Assembly (NCBI GenBank): GCA_029237695.1
Contig: CM055278.1
Span: 77,025,817 to 77,089,816, forward strand
Length of the DNA: 64,000 bases
Direction: 5' to 3'
Source: Conchocele bisecta
Lineage: Eukaryota; Mollusca; Bivalvia; Lucinida; Thyasiridae
Part shown: one piece after another, positions 52,497-63,600 of the stretch
Layout of the letters: every line of letters begins with the position of its first letter
How positions within the stretch are numbered: position 1 is the first letter of the stretch
Notes under the pieces: generated by a model
Told to the model about the DNA's origin: nothing
The model's database searches: none
What the model saw: only the letters and a program-made list of their open reading frames with translations
Program-made: the position numbers and the translations under genes

Positions 52497-52973
52497 CTCT
52501 GAGCGCAACACCTTATAAGCCTCCGTAAGGGCCGCCTGGTCTTTCTCAATACCCGTTCGGATTCCCTCAACCCCCAACCGGACCTCTTTTCGAAATTATG
52601 TTATTTTTTCACCTAGTTCAGTAAGTGATGCTTCTCTGTTGAGAGAGTACTCTGTGCACAACACCCTATAAGCATCCGTAAGGGCCGCCTGATCTTTCTC
52701 AATTCCCGTTCGGACTCCCTCAATTTTCGCCCGGGCCTCTTCCCCAATGTGTGCAGTCGCCGTTAGCACTTCTACTCTAACATCTGCTATACTCCTCTGA
52801 ATCCCGTTTGTGGCCTTTGATATAGTTTTATTGATCAGGGCCTTTGTTTTTCCGGTAGTTAAAAAGTCGCTCTCTGTCGGGACGAATCCCCCTTCTGCCG
52901 GTTCCAAATTCTTTGAATCTGTCACCCAATCCCGATTGGAATTGGAAGAACTACCTGGTCCGTATATACTCAT
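52497..52973 (-). pseudogene. Fibre-like protein, copy B, N-terminal part
   Basis: From ATG 52,973 it reads MSIYGPGSSSNSNRDWVTDS, then NLEPAEGGFVPTESDFLTT and one to two helical repeat units. Frame is lost near 52,597, and the gene is truncated at 52,497. Compared with copy A it keeps the original N-terminus, which contains a CCAATCCCGATTGG palindrome (52,926-52,939). Confidence 0.7.
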
Positions 52974-53022
52974 AATAATTAATTTTATTTAAATTAAATT
53001 ATTATATTGGGGCACCTATACT

Positions 53023-53709
53023 CAATTGGAAATTTTGAGAACGACTGAAATTGGGTAATAGTTATTCAACTTTCTCGCTTATATCATCGAGAATAGAGAC
53101 CGTAAATTCGTGGATGTGCCCAGATTCTAAAACTTTCATCTCGGGGTGTGGGAAGTCTAAGGTAACAGTCTCCCCAAAGAAACAATCACTGGATTGCACG
53201 GTTTTCAGTAATATGCTGGTGGATCCGTCTACCATGTTATACGATGTGTTCACCCGATCCAAGTGCACCCTGAGAGTTTTAGTGAAGGTGAAGTCCACCG
53301 GGTTATTACCGACGTACTCACCCGGGGTAAACACTCCTTTATTTGCGGAGTATGTCTCTCTAAAACCGAGTTGAATACCCAAACCCAGGGAGACCACTAC
53401 CTTACTATCAGTGCCGATGGTCATTGTTGCGAGCCCGGTAGCCTTCGATACTGTGAGGTTGATTATACCGTCAAGCTCTGAGTTGACACAATCTTTGAGC
53501 TGTCTTATTCCCCACATTCCGTGAGGCAGCTTTACACCTAATTGTTGTTAATCCTTCACATAGTAAAACCCTTCACTCTTTCCCACATTCTGCCACCCAA
53601 CCGTGAAGGTGATTGATCTAAGACATACCCTGTGTTTTCCGCAGCAGTTGTCGATTGATTTTTGAAGTTCACAACTCTCTTTTTGAACATTAGTGATAGT
53701 AGCAAACAT
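53023..53709 (-). pseudogene. mCP: Probable minor capsid (penton-type) protein, copy B
   Basis: It aligns with 33,929-34,615 along its length, including FTPGEYVGNNPVDFTFTKTL and SGHIHEFTVSILDD. TAA at 53,548-53,550 interrupts it after about 53 codons, and the C-terminus is frameshifted near 53,080. It diverges from the next gene by 14 bp, as in copy A. Confidence 0.65.
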
Positions 53710-53723
53710 AATAATATATTTCA

Positions 53724-55127
53724 ATGGATACCAAAGCATTTAGCTTTATCTCTAATGCAAAATACAAAGTTGGTGGTAAATACACACTCAAAGACGTTGT
53801 TAACCTCCTTGTACACCCAACCAACTATAACAGTTAGATCGGACAGTGCCTTTGCCACCAATTTTCCTAACATGTTTAAACAATATAGGATGCCCAAGAT
53901 TACTACCATAGAGGTCGTGAACGGGTGGAAAGCAACACCGATGCAGTTTTGGCAGAATCAGCTAAATTTCACTGTATTGTGCGCAACAGCCGGATGTGGA
54001 GTTTCACATCAAGACCATCTGACATCCAAGAATGTCATGCTCCGAAGTGTCTACAACTTTCTTGTATATAATACCATTAGAATACTTTTAAAGGAACTAG
54101 GTACTCCACTAACTCAAGACGACGCCTGGAATCCCATTTCCAACACATACGACCGTAGGGCGTTCGAAAGACTGTGTAACGAATTTAACGTTTCAAAAGA
54201 TTCGGATTGGATACAGAAAGCATTTCCCAACAGCAATGGACTCGGGGACGTTTTCATTCGGGGCCAGTCCGGGAATTGGACGCAGACTGATTTTAGACAC
54301 GATCATTCCGGCGACCACATCGTCAATCGGAACGCCGGGAATTTTGATCCCGCGATGATGAACTTTGGGTCGGAAGTGTCTGGAGGTCGGCACTGCGGCA
54401 TCTCATCATGCAATTGGTTACCTCCTAAACGAGCTCACATCGATTACATACAGCAGACCGATGAGGTTCAGGACGCTTGGGGCACATTTATGTTAGATAA
54501 AGGTCTGGGGTTTACGCAGTGTGGGGTTACCCGCCCCAACGACTCCATTCACACATACGTCTGGGCCGTCCTCGGCGCACAAGCGCAAGCGCTCAGTTCT
54601 ATAATAGGAGACGGGAAGGCGTTTGACGCACACAAACAGTTCTTGGCAAATGTCGAGGACTCGATATCATCTCCGGTGGACCTCCCGTCTGCGATTCAGC
54701 GGTATAAAGGCGTTTTACAGAAGGCCAGCACTCCAGTAGACTATGTATTTGGAATAGGTCTTTATATGGCACCGAGCAATATGATACTTCGAGACGACCC
54801 GGTTGACGGTTACAATAATCAGATCGTAATCGCCACCGTCAAGCAAAAAATCGGCCACAACGGGAATGTGAACGCGGATATCATCAAGCGCACCGCGCAT
54901 GGAAACGATTTCATAAAAACGCAAGCACCCACCCCAGTGCAAAGCACCCCAGCAAGTTCCTTAGTGTCACTGCAAGTTCCACCCTCAACACTGTTGAGCA
55001 TGTTGACACAATAGGAATTGATGCACCAGCAAGTTTCTTCGGAAATGGTGTCACAGTTCATGAGGAGGAGAAACTAGGGCTCGTAGTAGCCCTCGTGGCG
55101 GTCGGACTATTCGCGCTTTGGTTTTAG
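53724..55127 (+). pseudogene. Large conserved Polinton protein, copy B
   Basis: Homologous to 32,466-33,914. The first 32 codons from ATG 53,724 are in one frame. A small insertion near 53,820 moves the frame, and then about 390 residues stay open (NGWKATPMQFWQNQLNFT through LRDDPVDGYNNQI). After residue 410 the sequence is unrelated to copy A (Ser/Pro/Val-rich). The anchor LGLVVALVAVGLFALWF lies in a further frame before TAG 55,125. Confidence 0.75.
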
Positions 55128-56117
55128 GAACTCTCGGGCGGAGAATAGTAGGAGACAGGCGATCGCCACGATTAAAGCCCAAACATTATTGGCAAGCCAT
55201 CCGACCGTTTTTGATAATATAGATAGCAAGAAGGAGACGATACCCCCAATCAACACAGGCAGCGCGGCAGCCAACTTCCCGGCTAATTTAGCCAGGAGAC
55301 TGGCGAGGGATTTTAGTTATTTTTTTATCCATTCTTTGGCTCCACCGGATGGAGCTGGTGCTGGCCCGGGTGCTGGCGCGGGTGCTGGCGCGGGTGCTGA
55401 CGCCGCACCACCCGTGATAGACATAACTAGAGACGTTATTGACCAGTTCGCCCCGGGTTGTTTGCAGAGCCTTATCGAGTCACAGGAGTTTGCGAAGAGG
55501 TAACGGTGGGTCATACTTTGTGCCGTTTATTTCGTTGACCGTGGTTTCAATTGTGTGAATAGCGTCGGTGGCTATGCGAGGGACCTCGCTGATATCGCTC
55601 GTTTCAATAGTGGTGGCCGTCTTCACCAGCGTTTCGTCGGTAGCCTGTAGGGTTTTTTCCCATTCTTTAGGCACCTGCGACTGATCCTCGACCACTCCGA
55701 GAGCTCGAGTGAAGAGTACTCCATATTGGTTCAAGGAAGGGGCTGAGGAACCGGTTCGGGTCGTTCTTGAACGTCAGCAACTTCCAGTTCTTGCCCCATT
55801 TAACCCACAGGTCTCCTCTTTTAGTGCTGCGGAAATCCAACGTGGCCTTGATGCCGTGTTTAGACACCTCACTCTCCCACCGTTTCACCCGAGAATCCGT
55901 TTCCTTGAGAGGCGCCAGCTCGTTCTTGGAGATCCCCGCAGGAATCTCCGTACCGCCCGCCCATGCCGGAGTTTCGGGTGGGGCGTCCCACATATAGCTA
56001 ACACCACCATCAGCTGAAGTTCCTGGTGTCTCTATGAAGGTCGTTTCGTCAACGTCGTCGAGGTCATCGTCATCGCGGAAATCGTCTCTGCCGATTTCAA
56101 TATCGTAATCAGCCATC
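55107..56117 (-). pseudogene. Acidic coiled-coil protein with Ala-Pro linker, copy B
   Basis: The frame starts MADYDIEIGRDDFRDDDDLD and keeps FRSTKRGDLWVKWGKNWKLL. It shifts near 55,740, continues with IHTIETTVNEINGTKYDPPL and has lost most of the coiled coil by deletion (near 55,500). The Ala-Pro linker (about 55,340-55,405) and the membrane tail follow in another frame. Copy A has two acidic repeats where this copy has one. Confidence 0.65.
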
Positions 56118-56149
56118 TTTATATATCTATGTATTAAAGACAAAACCAT

Positions 56150-57361
56150 ACGGGTTTAATATACGGTCGCAAACTCAATCCATATCGCAGACTGCGTGAG
56201 CCCCTCGGGGCAAAAGGTGTGAGACAGAGTGTCGTTATTACGAACAACCCATCGACGATCGACCAGAACCAGCAGCTATTAGTCCGCTTCCCCAACCTCT
56301 GAGATATCGACGTCATTGTGCCGGGGACTGTTCGCCTCGCTTTCACTATTTCGCTGATGTCGACAGACGTGGACCAAACCGTCATTCAGAACCTAGGTCG
56401 CGCCATTGTCAAGAAGACCATGATAAAGATTTCTGGTAATGAGGTGATGTCGATCGATGACAGCGACATCTACCATTGTTATCAGGACCTGTGGAAGACG
56501 GCGCAAGAGCGCGAAAACGCGGTCTATCAGGGTATTGACACCAGCAAAAATAAGAACGTAACCAAACTTAGAATCGGGGCTGGTAACAAGGCAGATAACA
56601 ACGCGAGTGACAACGCGATCGCGGCCGCTTACGGCAACCAGTTCTACATCCCGCTCGACTTTGAGTTGCTGGAGAGTCACATGCCATACTATCACAGTGC
56701 TTCGGCGGACCGCCTCGAATACGAACTAACGTTCAACGACTATGGCCGAGCTCTCATAGCCACCGACATAGCATCGAAGTATACGATTGACAATGTGTCA
56801 CTGGAGTACGACATGGTCACGATGCCCGAACTCGCGCGATTGATCAGATCCTAGTACGCTGAGCGCGTTGCCATACTTTACGACCGAGTTCTTCGCCACC
56901 GCAAGATGACGAAAGACAAAAGTGACACATTGTAGAATATTAATGTCAAAATACCCGCCCGCTCGACGAAAGGTATACTGATGCTGTTCGAGGAGGGTCG
57001 GTTCGCGCTCGGGGCTAGAAAAACCGACAAATTCTATAACCCCAAAATCACAAAGGTCGGGGTGACGATCGAGGGAGTCCCCAATCAACTCTACAGCGTG
57101 GGTCTTCGCGCACACCAGCAGTGGGCCGTCTCCCTCGCGGAGTTCCTGACTACCAAATACGCGTTATGGCTAGACATGCGAGCCAGCGACGACGACCAAA
57201 TGCACGGTAGCGGACGCCAAGTTGAGAACGCTAGCGAGGGTGTGACGATCCAGATAACCAAAGAGGCGGATGGAAATGGTGCATTGAACGTGTACTTATA
57301 TATAATTACAGACGCACAACTCAACATCGAAGATGGCCGATACGTCTCAGCTTTATACTGA
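56150..57361 (+). pseudogene. MCP: Major capsid protein, copy B, broken
   Basis: It aligns with copy A from YGRKLNPYRRLREPLG onward, but no ATG is left at the start. Stops are TGA near 56,300, TAG at 56,852 and TAG at 56,933. About 35 codons are deleted near 57,121, within the region where copy A is also frameshifted. FYIPLDFELLESHMPYY and FLTTKYALWLDMRASDDDQ identify it. Confidence 0.88.
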
Positions 57362-57972
57362 AAATCAACCAATTCACGATTGGAGATGCCCACTCTGCCA
57401 TAATATGTGGGCAGACAGGATGTGGAAAAACGGTTTTCATCCTCGACTTACTCGAGGGGTCCTACCGCGATGTCTTTCGACACATTGTGATCCTGTGTCC
57501 CACTGTGCGGCACAACGATACTTATCAGCGGCACCCGTGGATATGGACCGACCCTGAGGTATACGTTATTGACCCCGGCGACAGGTTTCACGATTGGCTG
57601 CGTGGTTTATACCAAAGATTCCAGGGTGAGACCACCCTATACGTGATTGACGATTGATCGGTCAAGGCGGCGATGACCAAAAAGAAGGACATGCTCTCTG
57701 AGCTCACATTTTATGGCCGCCATGCGAGGCAAAGCGTATGGATCTCCACTCAAAAGTACAACGCCGTCCTCAAGGATCTGCGCGAGCAAACGAAATGGGT
57801 CGCCCTCTTTCACTGCAAGGACCGAGACTCATTCGATGACTGTCTTCGGGAGAACAACGTTTTCCCAACGCGCGAGGAGCGCCTGCAGGTTAGACAGATG
57901 CTTTCGGAAACTAAGCACGCCAAGCTTCTGCTAAAGACTGATCAACCAACTGCTTATAAAGTTATTAATTAA
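57362..57972 (+). pseudogene. ATP: Packaging ATPase, copy B, one stop
   Basis: One frame runs from the Walker A (GQTGCGKT, about 57,410) through VILCPTVRHNDTYQ to LYVIDD (Walker B, about 57,650). TGA at 57,656-57,658 interrupts it. The remaining 99 codons (57,673-57,972) match copy A. A CCAATTCACGATTGG palindrome lies at its 5' end (57,369-57,383). No ATG is seen at the start. Confidence 0.85.
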
Positions 57973-58002
57973 TTTTATAATTAATTTTAAAATTAATTAG
58001 CA

Positions 58003-58220
58003 ATTGCCGAACAATGTTGAACAATTAATTTTAAGAAAATTAGCAAATGCTGAACAATGCTTAACAAATGCTGAATAAATGCTGAGCAATTGCTGAACTA
58101 TGTTGAACAATGCTTAACAAATCCTGAATAAATGCTGAGCAATTGCTGAACAATGTTGAACAATGCTTAACAAATACTTAACAATGCTGAGAAAATGCTT
58201 AACAATGCTGAGCAATTGTT
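58003..58220. repeat. Iteron-like array, copy B
   Basis: About 18 units of the type GCTGAACAATG / GCTTAACAAATG repeat in a 218-bp spacer after the ATPase gene. Position and motif match the array at 28,815-28,935 in reverse complement, but the number and order of units differ. Confidence 0.65.
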
Positions 58221-58260
58221 AACAATTTGGTGCTCCGCTGCGAGCTTTGTTGCGAGCATA

Positions 58261-58857
58261 ATGGTGATCATAAGTATCGGGTGGTGCGCTTGGCAATATG
58301 TTAGACTTATGAGACTTGTCAGTATAATAATATTAATATTAAGAAAATTAGCTGCGCGACGAGAGCGGCTAGCTGCGCTGGTTGCTGGGGGACAATCGGA
58401 GCATTATCTCGGTAGGCGTCTCTCAGTTTTTCAGGTGGATAAGATGTCAGATGTAGAGGTTGATAAAATGTATGCGCGATACGAATCTAGGTTAGGTGCG
58501 GAGATGCCAAAAACTCTTGGATCAGCGGCTATTCATTTGTACGCTACCGCCGTTAGTATACTTCTCCCTATACCAAACACCGCGGGATTGATTCGCGATC
58601 TAGCGACTGACCCTTTTATAGGACACACTCTTAGAACAGCCTGCTGCTCAATTTATCACAAGTTTGGAATGTACTTAGCTCCACTGACAACCGCGTTGAC
58701 CACGGGTAAACACTGTCAATTTGGACATATATGCCCACGAACTATAAGCTCTGAAAATGATGACACAAGACACACCTGCGAGAGTGACGGAACCGCAATC
58801 CCCGATTGCACCTCCGACCCAATCGAAATTGGAGTTGAACCCGATTACACGACATAA
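58261..58857 (+). CDS. Conserved Polinton protein, copy B, fused to small ORF
   Basis: The first 10 codons are those of the small membrane ORF of copy A (MVIISIGWCA). After a hydrophobic stretch the frame enters the conserved core with ARRERLAALVAGGQSEHYLG and YHKFGMYLAPLTTALTTGKH. A deletion removed the low-complexity head seen in copy A. The result is an open 199-residue frame, which may or may not be expressed. Confidence 0.55.
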   Translation: MVIISIGWCAWQYVRLMRLVSIIILILRKLAARRERLAALVAGGQSEHYLGRRLSVFQVDKMSDVEVDKMYARYESRLGAEMPKTLGSAAIHLYATAVSILLPIPNTAGLIRDLATDPFIGHTLRTACCSIYHKFGMYLAPLTTALTTGKHCQFGHICPRTISSENDDTRHTCESDGTAIPDCTSDPIEIGVEPDYTT

Positions 58858-59254
58858 AAACCCAAAAAGACAGGCAGCTGGGCGGGCAGCGGCTGCCACC
58901 CGAAAAGCTAAACAAGATAAAATACTCGCCGAGCTTCGAGATGCCAAACGGTCGTTGCAATCCCCGATTGCTGTTGAAACAGCAAAACACCCGTTGGCAG
59001 CTGTTTCTCCCCCAATCCACGAATTGGAAGAGCAATCGGAGATTGCTGTAGCTCCTCCCACCTATTACATAGAAATCATCCCGTGGGTTGTTGGTGGGGG
59101 TCTGACAGTTGTGGGCACACTGTGTGTGATGAAATACCTTTCGAAACAATCCACAACAGTGTTGAAGGCAGTTCCGAAGAAAGTTACGAAACACCAATCG
59201 CAATTGGATGCGCCCCATTTAAACATTGATCGTGATCCCTTTTATATGCAATAA
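58757..59254 (+). CDS. Basic/helical protein with one membrane span, copy B (165 aa)
   Basis: An open frame matching 27,561-28,100 in the basic helix (NPKRQAAGRAAAATRKAKQD), the span (VVGGGLTVVGTLCVM) and the tail (APHLNIDRDPFYMQ). The segments between these blocks differ by in-frame insertions with CAATC...GATTG palindromes. It overlaps the upstream gene by 101 bp. Confidence 0.6.
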   Translation: MMTQDTPARVTEPQSPIAPPTQSKLELNPITRHKNPKRQAAGRAAAATRKAKQDKILAELRDAKRSLQSPIAVETAKHPLAAVSPPIHELEEQSEIAVAPPTYYIEIIPWVVGGGLTVVGTLCVMKYLSKQSTTVLKAVPKKVTKHQSQLDAPHLNIDRDPFYMQ

Positions 59255-59262
59255 TTATAACA

Positions 59263-59471
59263 ATGGCTGAAAACGATGGTAAAATATTCGTGATGATATC
59301 AGGTTTCAGTATCGGGTATGCTCAACTATGAAAGTCTTATGAAAGCCCACTCCCAAATTGGAATTTACTGTGAAAGACACCTGGCTCGTGGGTTTAGATG
59401 CAGCGGTCGCAGTTTGGACCCGAAACTATCTAATTAAAGCTGGAATTCTACCCGTTAATGTATGGAAATAA
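59263..59471 (+). pseudogene. Small conserved Polinton protein, copy B, broken
   Basis: It begins MAENDGKIF and ends in the conserved LIKAGILPVN block. A deletion and stops in the middle (near 59,325) break the frame. Confidence 0.6.
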
Positions 59472-59714
59472 TGGCTTCGATCGCAATGCTATTAGGTGGT
59501 GCTGTGGTGAACGCATTGGCTTTCAGCGGTAGCAACTATTTCTTCTCGAAACTGAAAAGCTCGGACGCGGATGAGGAGCGCAAGTGTCATGATTTAGCTG
59601 TAGAACAACTCAATAGCGCAAAGGAAGCATGGTCTAAAAAACGAACAACCCGTCTGGACTGGCTCAACGAAGATCTTCGTCGCGAGAATCACGCCATACA
59701 AACTTTCCGGAACG
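59471..59714 (+). pseudogene. Conserved membrane protein, copy B, C-terminus deleted
   Basis: MASIAMLLGGAVVNALAFSG and the charged helix DEERKCHDLAVEQLNSAKEA match 26,896-27,318 for about 80 residues. A deletion then joins it to the next gene in a different frame, removing the second membrane span. Confidence 0.65.
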
Positions 59715-59993
59715 TTGACGAGTATGATTCGTCTGGCCCGAGATTCTCTCGAGACGTGGCGCGAGGACGAAAAAGCGGCCACACTTTTCGCAAAGTGGAT
59801 GTTAGATTCCTCCAAGTTAAATTCCCCAGAATTCCCTCTACTGTTCCAACCCAAACGCGATTGGGGCTGCAGCGAAACTTCCAACAAAGGTTTATTATTA
59901 ACGACGCAGTTACCGGACGATCTGATGAGGGCATGTTGGAGATTGTCCGATCTATTAGAATACTTCGCATACGATGTACACACGCAAACTTGA
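59715..59993 (+). pseudogene. Conserved Polinton protein of unknown function, copy B
   Basis: It matches 26,445-26,837 from MIRLARDSLETWREDEK to LSDLLEYFAYDVH. The original N-terminal part is lost by the deletion that also truncated the previous gene. The 20-bp overlap with integrase is kept. Confidence 0.6.
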
Positions 59994-60610
59994 TACCAAA
60001 CTATCGGTTCGCCTAGCGTGAAAGCTATCAAACACGTACTACAGCCCCCGCGGCTACTGGAAGGGACTCGCGGCCATCAAGAACCTCGCGGTGGCGACCA
60101 AGGTTTCTGAAAACGCCACCAAGGAATGGCTCAAGAAGCAGGCCATCTGGCAGATCTATTTGCCCGCGCCGCGCAATATTCCGTGCCCGAAATTCGACGT
60201 GTCGGTGCCGAAACAAGTTCACCAAGCGGATCCTGTTTCTCCCTCACGATTGCGTCGGTCGCAAGACGTACAAGTACACACTGACAATCGTTGACGTAGC
60301 GAGTCGTTATAAGGGGGCTGAGCCGTTGGCCACTAAAGAGTCTAAGGAGGTGGCCGAGGCTCTTTCCCGAATATATAAGAGGAGTCCTCTCAAATGGCCG
60401 AATCTTCTCCAGGTCGATCCCGGCCGCGAGTTCATGGGCGCGGTCTCTCATCTATTGTCTAAAGACAATGTTTCTGTCAGACGTGGTCGCGTCAACATAC
60501 ACCGGGACCAGGGGATCGTGGAGCGGTTCAATCGAACCCTGGCTGAGAGGTTGTTCGGTCATCAATATGCCAAAGAGCTTATATACCCTCATACGCGATC
60601 GATCGATTAA
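59974..60610 (+). pseudogene. INT: Polinton integrase, copy B, truncated
   Basis: It starts MYTRKLDTKL and loses frame within 15 codons. The N-terminal helix region and the first Asp region follow in separate frames. The second Asp (LQVDPGREF) and the Glu (GIVERFNRTLAERL) lie in a third frame (60,326-60,610). The C-terminal 130 residues are deleted, and the gene ends next to polB. Confidence 0.88.
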
Positions 60611-60615
60611 TTAAA

Positions 60616-63600
60616 TCAGTAGAGAGGTTCTGTATGTATTCCATCTGGTAACACGCGTCTTTTATCGTAGTACGCCGAGAGTCCTAATATTTGTTGACAG
60701 TACGTTTTCATAACACCGTCTTTCATTTTAAATCCTTTATTTTGTGCTACATCTATAATGTGTTTTCCATCTTCTGTAGTTTCACTCAGTACTTGTTTAT
60801 ATTTATCCCAATTTAAATTGTTAGTTCTCTTGGACATTCCTTTCGCAGATTTTTTATTAATTAATTCTTTAGAATTAGTGGAATTGGATTTTTCTACGAA
60901 ATAACACTTACTAGATAACGCTATCGCCCTATCTCCGCTAAATTCCATTTTGAAAAGTCCTGGCTCTCTTTCGCTCCATTTATCCCAAGCCAACCATTTC
61001 TTTTTTTCTTTTTCAAACTCGTCTAGTAAGTTAGGTCTAATCAATTCCTCTATTGTTTTTCCACTAACTCCTATATACATACTATCCGTGTCCATCTGTA
61101 TTAATTCAAAGTCTTCTCTTTTTACTTATTTGTCTAGAAATTCGTAGTAAAATTCCAACATTCTCAATTTAGCTAGATATAAATGTCTCTCAGTTGCCTC
61201 TATCATTTTTCCACAACACGAGTTTCTAATATAATCTATAACACGATGAACTCCCGTTATTTCTAGGCCGTGTTTTAAATACCATTTCAACAGTGGCGTG
61301 TACAGCAGTACTTTAGTGGCCGACATAAATCCCACCAATTTTCTTTCATTTCCTCTAGTTCTGCCAGTATCTTCCAAATATTTTAACATGTGTGCGGGAA
61401 CTTCATCAACATCTACTTCTCTGTTTATAAAAAGTGGAGACAATTCAGAAAACTTATCCACCAAGTTGCGGGGAACTTCTATATCCACCTCCGCAAACCC
61501 AAACCAGTCTCCGGATACAATCCTTTTACTAAACTTTTTAATAAGTTTAGGGTTATGTGGGTTATCTATATGATGTATAGTTTCTTTTCCACACGGCATA
61601 TCTTTATTTAACGTAGATAAATATAACGCGTTTGCATCGTACCCCAAAACAGCCTTACAAGGTTTGGAACCCACTCTAATATTTGAAACACCGGCTTCTG
61701 CATATCGTGTAAATACTATTGATGGACCACCAACTAGAGCGTCTTTCATCATTTCGTATGTTTCTTCTTTTGGTGCATATAGAGCATCCTCTGGTATAAT
61801 CGTCTTTGAAGATTGTTGTTCTTTAATGGTTCCTCTCAATAAATATTGTATAGCTACTCCAGGTAGTATTACCGCATCTTTGAAAATATCCACACCTCTG
61901 TGTTTATAAAATTCACACATTTTCTCCACCGCTTCTAGGAACGGTGCTACATCTAAATCGTTATAATATTTCAACCAATCTCTGAAGGTTTCCATATTTT
62001 CTTCTTTGAAAATTCTATGACATTTGCTTAATTCTGTTTCGTCTATTAACATTTTCCCAGATAGTTTGGAATACCAATTCTCTATATCCGATAGTCCTGG
62101 GTAATCCAGCTTGTCTGTAGAATCGAACCACTCGTAAGGAAAGAAAGATTTCTGTCCTTTACAATCGTAGGCTTTTATCCAACTATCGTAACTTACACCG
62201 GGTCCTAGGTAAAGTATTACATCAAGAAATCTAAACTCTGGAGTAAATAGAAATATTGTTGCGTTCGCCCTTTTTCCAACCATTACTTTCTTTGTTGTTG
62301 ATGACAGTTCACCTACTAGATATTTATTTATTAAGTTTATATCGTACTTACTACTATTAAAACCGAGAACGGGCACTTGATCTATCCACTGCTCAATATA
62401 GGAAACTTGTTTTTTACGTAAATGTTCCGTATTAAATCCGTATCTTAACCATACTTCTTCTCTTATAGCTTTTCCCCTGACTTTCAAATCATCTACGAAT
62501 TTTTCTATAAGTTTTGCGGGATCTTTATCACAAATATGAGTTACCGTTCCTGAGAAATTATCTCCTATACTAACGCTTACCGGAACGTGCTCAGCTTCGT
62601 ACTCTAAACTATTACCAAGAGTTTCAAATTCTGGCTGGAGATATGCCTAAAATCATATACTATCTGATATGGATAAAGAGTAGTGTCGCAACCGATCTTT
62701 ATATCTTTACCCGTTCTTTGAAATTCTCATTCCCACATAACTACTAGTTTGAATTCTTTGCTTCTAATAAATTTATCTCTTCTCATTGTGGATGCGCGTT
62801 CATCTTTTTTATGCTTTGCATGAATCTCACACCCGTGCCAGTAACAGCCGTGATATTGATATACGGTATTGGTTTCTGAACAGTATCCATCTACTGGAGC
62901 TCCTAAAATCCATCTTTCACCTCCGTGTCCACACTGTTCATGGTGAATGTGAATTCCCTCCTGCTTTTCCACAGAGTACATACAATCGATCGCACCATAA
63001 CTGTTAGAACTTTTTGGGTAGAACGCTTTCTCGAACGACGAACGCGGGCGCTCTAAATAATTACCATCACATATTACTTTTGTCTCACCTTTCATACATT
63101 TTGGTCCGTGTCTCTTCATATTACTCGCTTTCGTGAATTTCTGTTTTCAATTATCGCAGGCGTAAATTTTAGATAGATTTTTAAGTTTTTTTTATCAGAA
63201 ATGCGTGATTATTAAACAGTCCTATTGTCATTGGTTTATTACCTATTGCCTTATAGTGCGCTGGTACCTTTTTCAACCACCATACGTCACATTTGGTGGG
63301 TTGATATACTTCTATACCGATTTTAAAAAACTCTTCAACCTTTTTCAGATCTGAAAAAGGAATTGGTGAAACCACAGTACTACCGGTATATTGTTTACTA
63401 AGTTCTTTCGCCCTTCCTGTACATCTGTCAGGTCTGATCTTTTTATCAAGGTGCATAGCTAGACACCTGAACAGACAAAGGTCGTCATTATACTTATCTA
63501 AAGAATACATACCTTTTTTATTCTTCAACCATTCTGGAAGTTCTCCTCCTGCTGCTTCTTTGGATTGTAGTCCAAAATCTATTCCCCTACTGCCCTGTAT

